A stretch of DNA of 5,339 nt from Betaproteobacteria bacterium. GTDB lineage: Bacteria; Pseudomonadota; Gammaproteobacteria; Burkholderiales; Burkholderiaceae_E. This document shows positions 1-5,339 of the stretch, piece by piece. The notes beneath the pieces are model-generated. The model did no database searches and had not been told where the DNA came from. It worked only from the letters and a program-made list of their open reading frames with translations. Location of the stretch: assembly GCA_016868095.1 (NCBI GenBank), contig VGHV01000191.1, positions 1 through 5,339 of the forward strand, written 5' to 3'. Numbering within the stretch: the first letter of the stretch is position 1; every line of letters starts with the position of its first letter. The translations under genes were made by a program, and so were the position numbers.

Positions 1-399
1 GTGAAAGTGAGCGGGCGTGTCAAAACCCTCACCGATGGACAATACCGATTCCGAGGCCCGATGGCCCGAGGCGAACGCGCCAATATGGGCGCAGCGGCTG
101 TGCTACAGGTTGGAGGCATTGAGATTGCCGTGATCAGCCGACATGTTGAGCCATTTGACATCAACACATTGATCACGCTAAGGATTGATCCCTTTAGCAA
201 GCAATTTTTGATGCTAAAAAGCCGCGTGCACTGGCGAGCAGGACTCGGTGAGCTTGCCGCCGCAGTCGTCGAATGCGCAGGGGTTGGCGTATGTACTTCA
301 GACTATAACAGCCTTAGTTTTCATAAGGTTCGTCGACCCATTTATCCACTGGACCCGGCGACAAGCTTTGAGCAGGGACAAGTGATCCAGGGAGGCTAA
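1..399 (+). CDS. M81 family metallopeptidase (MlrC-like), C-terminal part, cut by window edge
   Basis: This is the last 132 codons of an M81/MlrC-like protein; the frame is open at base 1 and ends with TAA at 397-399. The GTG at base 1 is most likely an internal valine codon, not a start. The residues align with the C-terminal domain of the complete M81 protein just downstream: a V-x-x-L-x-DG stretch, a GPM-x-x-G motif (about residues 19-23), a LKSRVHWRA stretch (72-80, matching LKSSVHFRA in the neighbour), and a final KVRRPIYPLDP segment (108-118). The catalytic N-terminal domain, with its metal-binding histidines, must lie left of the window. The name-giving relative, MlrC, is the metallopeptidase of microcystin degradation, but most homologues have no known substrate and I assign none. 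The tail after PLDP is longer than in the neighbour. The two copies differ at most positions, so this is an old paralogue and not a recent duplicate. A stand-alone fragment is possible but cannot be judged here. Confidence 0.82.
   Translation: MKVSGRVKTLTDGQYRFRGPMARGERANMGAAAVLQVGGIEIAVISRHVEPFDINTLITLRIDPFSKQFLMLKSRVHWRAGLGELAAAVVECAGVGVCTSDYNSLSFHKVRRPIYPLDPATSFEQGQVIQGG
391..395 (+). promoter_or_regulatory. Ribosome binding site of the second M81 gene, inside the end of the first
   Basis: GGAGG is a strong Shine-Dalgarno match, eight bases before the ATG at 404. It lies within the last two sense codons of the upstream gene, whose stop is at 397-399. This supports ATG 404 as the true start. 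It also suggests that ribosomes finishing the first M81 gene help start the second (translational coupling, inferred). Confidence 0.75.
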
Positions 400-403
400 G
401 AGG

Positions 404-1906
404 ATGGCGCGCATTGCAATTGGTGGTATGCAGCATGAAACGAATACTTTTGCACCCACAAAGGCGAGCTACCGCGCTTTCGAACAAGGCGGTGGCTGGC
501 CTGGCGTGCAACGTGGTGATTCGATGTTTGAAGCGCTGGCCGGAGCAAACATTCCCGCTCAGGGTGCCATTGAAGCCTTCCGCGCCCAGGGTCACCGTTT
601 GATTCCCTTGACTTGGGCGGCGGCCTCACCTTCGGCCCATGTCACACAAGACGCCTTTGAGCGGATCGTGGGCTCGCTCGAGGAAGATCTTCGACGATCC
701 GTGGCAAGTACGGATGGGATCGATGCCGTGTATCTCGACTTGCATGGCGCCATGGTCACCGAGGATCATGAAGATGGAGAGGGCGAAATCTTGCGCCGTG
801 TGAGAGCGATTGTGGGACCACGGATCCCGATTGTCGCCTCACTCGATCTACACGCAAACGTCACCAAAGCGATGGTCGAGTACGCCGATGCAATGTCGAT
901 TTATAGAACATATCCGCATGTCGACATGGCAGAGACCGGTGCTCGGGCGGCGTTTCTCGCCATGCAAATGATGGCAAGTGGCAAACGTCCCTTGAAACAG
1001 CATCACGCGTTCTCCTACCTGACCGGTATTCCTTCACAAAGCACCTTTATCGAGCCCGCGAAGAGCCTATACGCGTTACTTGCCGAGCTTGAGCGCAAGC
1101 ATGACTGTTTCGTCTCATTTGCGCCTGGCTTTCCGATGGCAGACATCGAGGAGTGCGGTATGAGTGTGATCGCATACGGCCACGATGCAAGACAGCTCGA
1201 CCTGGCGATGAAGGCAATGATCGACGCGGTAGAAAGCGCCGAGAAGGATTTCGCCTTAGAACTATTGACGCCCAAGGATGCGATTCAACGAGCCATGCGG
1301 CTTGGAAGCCCGGGCCGTCCAGTTATCATTGCGGATACCCAGGACAATCCTGGTGCTGGAGGTAATGGCGACACGACAGGCATGCTCGAGGCACTCCTCG
1401 AACTCAAGGCGCAAGATGCCTGCCTTGGACTGTTGATCGATCCAATCGCTGCTGAGCGTGCCCATGAGGCTGGCCAGGGAGCAAGCCTTGAATTTGAATT
1501 GGGTGCTCGCTCAGGCTTGCCAGGCCATCATCCCATACGACGTCGCTTCACCGTCGAGCGTCTGGGCGATGGCCGATTCACTTGCACAGGCCCCATGTTC
1601 AAAGGCTTTCGCATGCAACTCGGCAAGATGGCCTTGCTACGGCATGAAGGCGTACGCGTGGCGATTGCAAGCATCAAATGTCAGGCGGGCGATCAGGAAA
1701 TGTTTCGCCATCTTGGCCTCGAACCCGCCCAGCAACGACTGATGGTGTTGAAAAGCTCTGTACATTTCCGCGCCGACTTTCAGCCCATTGCCACCGAAGT
1801 TATCGTGGCAAGATCACCTGGCCCCGCGCTGGCGGATCCTGCAGATTTCGCTTGGACGAAGCTGCGACGCGGCGTCCGACTCAATCCACTTGGCAAAGCC
1901 TTCTAG
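404..1906 (+). CDS. M81 family metallopeptidase (MlrC-like), complete
   Basis: A 500-residue protein of the M81 peptidase family (MlrC N-terminal domain followed by MlrC C-terminal domain), a normal length for the family. The N-terminal domain shows the family motifs in order: GGMQHETNTFAP (residues 7-18), DLHGAM (112-117), SLDLHANV (146-153), YRTYPHVDMAETG (167-179), PGFPMADIEECG (241-252) and DTQDNPGAGGNGDTTG (311-326). Histidines 11, 114, 150 and 172 and aspartates 112, 148 and 174 within these motifs are the likely metal or catalytic residues; I infer this from conservation. The C-terminal domain begins around residue 330 and includes GPMFKG (396-401) and LKSSVHFRA (449-457). No signal peptide or membrane segment is visible, so it is probably cytoplasmic. 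MlrC itself acts on linearised microcystin, but homologues are common in bacteria that do not degrade it, so a small-peptide or amide hydrolase is the safest call. It follows the first M81 gene by four bases and precedes coaX by 21. All motif residues are present and no frameshift is seen. Confidence 0.9.
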   Translation: MARIAIGGMQHETNTFAPTKASYRAFEQGGGWPGVQRGDSMFEALAGANIPAQGAIEAFRAQGHRLIPLTWAAASPSAHVTQDAFERIVGSLEEDLRRSVASTDGIDAVYLDLHGAMVTEDHEDGEGEILRRVRAIVGPRIPIVASLDLHANVTKAMVEYADAMSIYRTYPHVDMAETGARAAFLAMQMMASGKRPLKQHHAFSYLTGIPSQSTFIEPAKSLYALLAELERKHDCFVSFAPGFPMADIEECGMSVIAYGHDARQLDLAMKAMIDAVESAEKDFALELLTPKDAIQRAMRLGSPGRPVIIADTQDNPGAGGNGDTTGMLEALLELKAQDACLGLLIDPIAAERAHEAGQGASLEFELGARSGLPGHHPIRRRFTVERLGDGRFTCTGPMFKGFRMQLGKMALLRHEGVRVAIASIKCQAGDQEMFRHLGLEPAQQRLMVLKSSVHFRADFQPIATEVIVARSPGPALADPADFAWTKLRRGVRLNPLGKAF

Positions 1907-1927
1907 CAGAAAGACGCAATATTTCCC

Positions 1928-2824
1928 ATGCAAATGCTCACCGCTGGCAGGGTTCCAAGCGCTTCAGATTGGCTTTTGATCGATGTGGGGAACACCTTCT
2001 TGAAATGGGGTCGCTATGCAGCGATTCAAGAGCGTGGAGGCGACGAAGCCTCTCAGGCCTTATCAAGTAAACCTCATTTGCATAACGATACATCCGCTAT
2101 AACGTCACAGGTGCATCTAACCGCGCGCGAACATTGCATTGTCCAAGGACGGGTACTGCTTGCCGAGATTCCTATCCTTGCCATCGACTGGCGAGAGCAA
2201 GCCTGTCCGGCAATGATTGTCATATCAAATGTAGCGGGGACCCGTGTGCGCAACCCACTACTACGAGCGCTTGAAGTTTGGAACGATGCACCAAGCCCGC
2301 GCTGGATCAGTTCATTGGATGAAGAGTGTGGCGTACACAATCGTTATAGAAATCCTGGGCAACTCGGCAGTGATCGATGGGCAGCACTGATTGGTGCTCG
2401 TGCCCTGGTCGGATCACAAGCCGCACTGGTGGTTGTGTGCGGTACAGCGACCACCATGGACTTACTCGATACCGAAGGCAACTTCGAGGGCGGCTCGATC
2501 ATGCCTGGCCTTGGTTTAATGCAACGATCGCTCCATGAAAGAACCGCAGCGCTGCCCGATGCGACGGGCGAGTATCTTCAGTATCCTCGGCAAACCGTCG
2601 ATGCCATCGCTTCAGGATGCCTTCATGCACAAGCGGGCGCTGTTGAGCGTGTTTTTCGGCAATACAACGATGAGCATCCTAAGTTGATATGCGTCTTATC
2701 GGGCGGTGCTGCAAGGATGCTTTCTCCCCGCCTTGAAATTGCCCACCGACTCATCGACAATCTGGTTCTTGAGGGTTTATTCCATATCGCCGGACAGATG
2801 GCAGCCATTCAGTCGAAGACCTAA
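1928..2824 (+). CDS. coaX: Type III pantothenate kinase
   Basis: This enzyme phosphorylates pantothenate with ATP, the first step of coenzyme A synthesis in the cytoplasm. Family motifs are in order: the phosphate-binding DVGNTFLKWG (residues 19-28), the pantothenate-side Y140/P143 followed by LGSDRW (146-151) in which D149 is the expected catalytic aspartate, GTATTMD (172-178), GGSIMPG (188-194), and a C-terminal SGG (258-260). At 298 residues it is somewhat longer than many CoaX proteins; part of the excess is about a dozen residues before the usual LLIDVGN beginning. The start is uncertain: ATG 1928 gives MQMLTAG, ATG 1934 lies two codons later, and no good Shine-Dalgarno sequence precedes either (only AGAAAG near 1909-1914). 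The aspartate often found two residues before GTA in this family is a valine here (V170). It sits 21 bases after the M81 gene on the same strand and is probably cotranscribed. The Bordetella member is known as Baf (Bvg accessory factor), so Baf is an alternative name. Confidence 0.93.
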   Translation: MQMLTAGRVPSASDWLLIDVGNTFLKWGRYAAIQERGGDEASQALSSKPHLHNDTSAITSQVHLTAREHCIVQGRVLLAEIPILAIDWREQACPAMIVISNVAGTRVRNPLLRALEVWNDAPSPRWISSLDEECGVHNRYRNPGQLGSDRWAALIGARALVGSQAALVVVCGTATTMDLLDTEGNFEGGSIMPGLGLMQRSLHERTAALPDATGEYLQYPRQTVDAIASGCLHAQAGAVERVFRQYNDEHPKLICVLSGGAARMLSPRLEIAHRLIDNLVLEGLFHIAGQMAAIQSKT

Positions 2825-2895
2825 TACAACATCCGAGCCGAGTGTGTCGGTGACAACCAGGTGTCTAGGTGAATACCAGGTGTCTCGATGAGTAT
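2825..2895. other. Convergent spacer between coaX and the aap transporter genes
   Basis: This 71-base gap separates the stop codons of two converging genes. It contains an 11-base direct repeat, listed separately, and a weak potential hairpin (CCGA, five-base loop, TCGG; 2838-2850). There is no strong GC-rich stem with a T-run in either direction, so no intrinsic terminator can be supported. I see no open reading frame of note in it. Confidence 0.6.
2856..2885. repeat. Short direct repeat ACCAGGTGTCT, two copies
   Basis: ACCAGGTGTCT occurs at 2856-2866 and again at 2875-2885, a period of 19 bases. The bases after each copy are also similar (AGGTGA and CGATGA). A third GTGTC lies at 2844-2848, inside a TGTC-GGT-GACA mini-palindrome (2845-2855). 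The repeat is seen directly. Its meaning is not known: it could be a decayed insertion-sequence end with repeated transposase-binding sites, a protein-binding site, or chance duplication. Confidence 0.6.
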
Positions 2896-3639
2896 TTAGT
2901 GCCCGAGAATCTTCGACAAAAAGTCTTTTGTGCGATCACTTTGTGGATCGTTAAAAAATAGATCCGGGGGCGCTTGCTCAACAATTTGCCCTTGATCCAT
3001 AAAAATCACCCGGTCAGCAACCGCTTTGGCAAAACCCATTTCGTGGGTAACCACAACCATGGTCATACCCTGCCCGGCTAATTCGATCATCACATCGAGT
3101 ACCTCCTTGATCATCTCCGGGTCTAGCGCTGAGGTAGGCTCATCAAAAAGCATGATCTTGGGACGCAGACAGAGCGCCCTGGCGATCGCCACCCGTTGCT
3201 GCTGACCACCTGAAAGTTGCAAAGGGTATTTATTTGCCTGCTCGGCAATGCGAACACGCTCAAGTTGGTGCATAGCCCTGTCCTCGGCCTCTTTGCGCGG
3301 CACCTTACTTACCCACATCGGCGAAATCGTTAGGTTTTCAAGAACGGTCAAATGGGGGAATAAATTGAATTGCTGAAACACCATCCCGACTTGCTTTCTC
3401 ACGGCATCGATGGCCTTGACGTCGTCACCGAGGGTAATGCCGTCAATAACAATATCGCCTTCCTGGTGCTCTTCGAGGTGATTAATGCATCGGATAAGTG
3501 TCGATTTGCCCGACCCCGAAGGCCCACAAATCACAAGCTTTTCGCCCTTAAGAATATCGAGATTGATATCCCTGAGCACATGGAACTGATTCCCGTACCA
3601 TTTATTGACCTTGGCAAAGCGGATGATGGTCTCGCTCAT
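2896..3639 (-). CDS. aapP: General L-amino-acid ABC transporter, ATP-binding protein (AapP-like)
   Basis: The cytoplasmic ATPase that powers amino-acid import through the membrane pair encoded by the two genes upstream. All ABC motifs are intact in the 247-residue protein: Walker [10 protein letters not shown] (39-47), Q-loop FQQFNLFPH (88-96), signature LSGGQQQR (142-149), Walker B IMLFDEP (162-168) with catalytic E167, D-loop SALD (170-173), and switch histidine H199 in VVVTHEMG. Sequence and length fit the polar amino-acid uptake subfamily (GlnQ, AapP, BztD). The AapP assignment rests mainly on the AapQ- and AapM-like permeases in front of it; on its own sequence GlnQ-like would be equally fair. 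It starts with ATG, 27 bases after the aapM stop, with only a weak ribosome binding site (ACGGA, about twelve bases away). It is the last gene of its block and runs towards coaX. AapP in Rhizobium is the reference for the family. Confidence 0.9.
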   Translation of the reverse strand: MSETIIRFAKVNKWYGNQFHVLRDINLDILKGEKLVICGPSGSGKSTLIRCINHLEEHQEGDIVIDGITLGDDVKAIDAVRKQVGMVFQQFNLFPHLTVLENLTISPMWVSKVPRKEAEDRAMHQLERVRIAEQANKYPLQLSGGQQQRVAIARALCLRPKIMLFDEPTSALDPEMIKEVLDVMIELAGQGMTMVVVTHEMGFAKAVADRVIFMDQGQIVEQAPPDLFFNDPQSDRTKDFLSKILGH

Positions 3640-3666
3640 AGCAACTAGTATCCGTCTAAAAAAGTG

Positions 3667-4821
3667 CTAGCGAGCCCTAGAACGCGAAAGCTGCGCTTCA
3701 ATCCAAAGACTATAGCGCGACATGGCGTAGCAGCCAGCAAAATAAATGAGCGTGATAAACAAATAGGCCTCAAGCTTGAAGGGCCGCCAATCAGCATCAC
3801 TATTGAGCGCAAGACCTAATGCCCCGGTGAGCTCATAAAGGCTCACAATCGTAACAAGCGAGGTATCTTTAAAAATACCAATGAAATTATTCATAACGCC
3901 GGGCACCACCATGGCAAGCGCTTGAGGCAATACGATCTTTCTTTGCGTCTGCCAATAACTCATACCCAAGGACTGAGCCGCCTCAACTTGGCCATTAGGT
4001 ATCGCTTGCAGTCCACCCCGGATGACCTCAGCCATATAAGCGGCAGCAAAAAGCGTAATGCCGATAAAAACCCGCAATAAGACATCAATTTTTGTACCAG
4101 CTGGCATCAACAAGGGAAACATAAACGAAGCCATGAAGAGCACTGAAATTAATGGCACACCGCGAATCAATTCGATATAAACCGTGCAAACCGCACTGAT
4201 CGCTGGCATATTCGAGCGCCTTCCAAGTGCGACGATCACACTCAACGGAAAAGCAGCCACTATCGACAGGGTCGCGAGCAAGACCGTCAGGGGCAAACCA
4301 CCCCATCGATCGGTGTCAACAAGGCTAAGTCCAAACCATCCTCCCCGAAGGATGACAAAAACCGCGACCATGACAATGACCCATAACAGCACCAGCCATT
4401 GACTCCACAAGGCTCGGGTACAGCTTGCTACTAATAGCCCGAGCAAGAGCAAGGTCGCGATTAATGGGCGCCAGTGCTCAGCGTGTGGGTAATATCCAAA
4501 AATAATAACGCGATACTTTTCAGTAATGACACCCCAACAAGCACCCTCTCCCATGGCTTGCTTGCATAAGGCCGCATCGGGTGTCCACACGGGATGAATC
4601 AGAGCCCATGCTATAAAATCCGGAAGCGTTTGCAAAAAGATGGCTATTAGCACGATCGTCGTGATTGTGCTAAATCGGCTGCCAAACAAATGCCGGCGCA
4701 GGCTTGCCAGCGTACCCTGCTCATTGCGCGGTGCATGGCGAGCAGCAACCGGCGCAAATACCTCAGACTTATAGCGAGTCAGACCTCTCACTGCATTGTC
4801 GGTGGCTTGTGATGGATTCAA
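3667..4821 (-). CDS. aapM: General L-amino-acid ABC transporter, permease (AapM-like)
   Basis: An inner-membrane permease of 384 residues that pairs with the AapQ-like protein to form the channel for amino acids. A cytoplasmic leader of about 50 residues precedes a first membrane segment (about 53-75). A periplasmic loop follows with C86 and C95 and the GACW (93-96) and FGYYPH (108-113) motifs typical of AapM. Further hydrophobic segments lie at about 120-137 and 141-158. The conserved transport domain begins near 173 (WGGLPLTVLLATLS) and includes the EAA loop (E280-A-A, G286, LP 298-299) that docks on the ATPase, then the KDTSLVTIVS stretch (318-327). The chosen start is TTG at 4821-4819, preceded nine bases upstream by AAGAG (4831-4835). 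It cannot be earlier in frame because the aapQ stop is two codons upstream. A GTG at codon 11 is the next choice and has no clear ribosome binding site. The gene order and the three-base gap to aapQ indicate an operon. Confidence 0.9.
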   Translation of the reverse strand: MNPSQATDNAVRGLTRYKSEVFAPVAARHAPRNEQGTLASLRRHLFGSRFSTITTIVLIAIFLQTLPDFIAWALIHPVWTPDAALCKQAMGEGACWGVITEKYRVIIFGYYPHAEHWRPLIATLLLLGLLVASCTRALWSQWLVLLWVIVMVAVFVILRGGWFGLSLVDTDRWGGLPLTVLLATLSIVAAFPLSVIVALGRRSNMPAISAVCTVYIELIRGVPLISVLFMASFMFPLLMPAGTKIDVLLRVFIGITLFAAAYMAEVIRGGLQAIPNGQVEAAQSLGMSYWQTQRKIVLPQALAMVVPGVMNNFIGIFKDTSLVTIVSLYELTGALGLALNSDADWRPFKLEAYLFITLIYFAGCYAMSRYSLWIEAQLSRSRAR

Positions 4822-4824
4822 GGT

Positions 4825-5339
4825 CTATCGCTCTTGAATAGCTGCTCGAGCGTTATACCAATTCATAAACGCTGACGTACTCAATGAAGTGCTCAAATAA
4901 ACAATCATAATGATCGATATACATTCCACCGCTCGGCCAGTCTGATTGATCGAGGTATTGAGAATCGACACGACATCCGGGTAGCCGATTGCGACGGCGA
5001 GCGACGAATTCTTGGTCAGATTCAGATACTGACTCGTAAGTGGCGGAATAATCACTCGAAGTGCTTGCGGCAAAAGAACAAGGCGCATCTCTTGAGAAGG
5101 TGCAAGTCCCAAGGATTGAGCAGCTTCACCTTGTCCACGCGGTACAGACTGAATGCCGGCTCTGACAACCTCGGCAATAAAACCAGCGGTATAAAGCGTA
5201 AGACCGATAAGAACTGCTAAGAATTCGGGCGTAAGCGCACCACCGCCGTCGATGGCAAAGGCACCCATTTCTGGGTAGCGCATCGTGCTGGGAGCGCCAC
5301 CTGCCATCCATCCAAGCATGGTCCCCATGGATACGCACA
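4825..5339 (-). CDS. aapQ: General L-amino-acid ABC transporter, permease (AapQ-like), C-terminal part, cut by window edge
   Basis: The last 171 or so codons of an inner-membrane amino-acid permease; the frame stays open to the right edge, so the ATG at 5328 is internal and the N-terminal half lies outside. The visible part runs from a periplasmic stretch (GGGALTPEFLAVLIGL) through a membrane segment with TLYTAGFIAEVVRAGIQ, then the EAA loop (EAAQSLGL, followed by VLLPQALRVIIPP) that contacts the ATPase. Next comes NLTKNSSLAVAIGYPDVVS followed by NTSINQTGRAVE, a signature of AapQ-type permeases. A last membrane segment and an NWYNARAAIQER end complete it. The end matches the usual AapQ terminus, so the TAG at 4827-4825 is a genuine stop and not a premature one. 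aapM follows after three bases in the same frame. By the usual aapJQMP order, the binding protein aapJ is expected to the right. Confidence 0.9.
   Translation of the reverse strand, partial: CVSMGTMLGWMAGGAPSTMRYPEMGAFAIDGGGALTPEFLAVLIGLTLYTAGFIAEVVRAGIQSVPRGQGEAAQSLGLAPSQEMRLVLLPQALRVIIPPLTSQYLNLTKNSSLAVAIGYPDVVSILNTSINQTGRAVECISIIMIVYLSTSLSTSAFMNWYNARAAIQER
4831..4835 (-). promoter_or_regulatory. Probable ribosome binding site of aapM, within the end of aapQ
   Basis: Read on the minus strand, AAGAG lies nine bases before the TTG at 4821 and inside the last codons of aapQ. It is a moderate match. It supports the unusual TTG start and suggests coupling to translation of aapQ. Confidence 0.45.

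Noticed and set aside
1..3. GTG at the first base as the start of a complete 132-residue protein.
   Set aside because: The translated sequence matches only the C-terminal domain of M81 proteins and the frame is open at the edge, so the gene most likely continues to the left.
314..595. Minus-strand frame opposite the M81 junction.
   Set aside because: It overlaps two well-supported M81 genes, has no recognisable family motif, and is best explained as a shadow of their coding bias.
1678..2070. Plus-strand frame of 130 codons bridging the second M81 gene and coaX.
   Set aside because: It runs out of frame through both real genes, is rich in Arg and Ser as shadow frames often are, and shows no motif. 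It does not suggest a frameshift, because both genes are intact in their own frames.
2838..2850. CCGA-loop-TCGG hairpin as a transcription terminator.
   Set aside because: The stem is only four base pairs (five with a G-U pair in one direction) and no T-run follows on either strand.
3640..3666. Separate promoter for aapP in the 27-base aapM-aapP gap.
   Set aside because: The gap is too short to hold a clear -35/-10 pair before the start, and cotranscription with aapM explains the layout.
4819..4827. aapQ and aapM as one gene broken by a nonsense mutation.
   Set aside because: The AapQ side ends with the family's normal terminus and AapM begins with its own cytoplasmic leader and first membrane segment. 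Separate genes are the normal arrangement.
5326..5328. ATG at 5328 as the aapQ start.
   Set aside because: The frame stays open through the window edge and the protein from this ATG would lack the N-terminal half expected of an AapQ permease.

Overview
This window is protein-coding almost end to end. It holds six genes in two convergent blocks. Base composition looks balanced to slightly GC-rich by eye (not counted). The gene content suggests a proteobacterium: a type III pantothenate kinase of the CoaX/Baf kind, M81 (MlrC-like) metallopeptidase homologues, and an Aap-type general L-amino-acid ABC transporter. Together these fit best with a betaproteobacterium of the order Burkholderiales. 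That placement is an inference from family resemblance and is not proven by the sequence.

Plus-strand block (1-2824). It opens with the C-terminal part of an M81/MlrC-like protein, cut by the left edge. A complete second M81/MlrC-like protein (404-1906) follows after only four bases, and its ribosome binding site sits inside the last codons of the first gene. Then comes coaX (1928-2824), which encodes type III pantothenate kinase, 21 bases downstream. The tight spacing suggests one transcript. The two M81 proteins are diverged paralogues; their substrate cannot be read from the sequence. CoaX carries out the first step of coenzyme A synthesis and has no obvious biochemical link to them.

Convergent junction (2825-2895). 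This 71-base spacer has no convincing terminator. It contains an 11-base direct repeat (ACCAGGTGTCT, twice, 19 bases apart) and a third GTGTC nearby. It is the only stretch in the window that the genes do not explain.

Minus-strand block (5339 down to 2896). In transcription order it encodes the C-terminal part of the AapQ-like permease (cut by the right edge), the complete AapM-like permease and the complete AapP-like ATPase. This is the usual Q-M-P order of a general amino-acid transporter, so the periplasmic binding protein (aapJ) is expected just beyond the right edge. aapQ and aapM lie in the same reading frame, separated by one TAG and one sense codon, and aapM appears to start with TTG.

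I see no RNA gene, CRISPR array, intact mobile element or clearly undescribed system. The points most worth checking are the tandem M81 pair, the in-frame aapQ/aapM junction and the repeat-bearing spacer.
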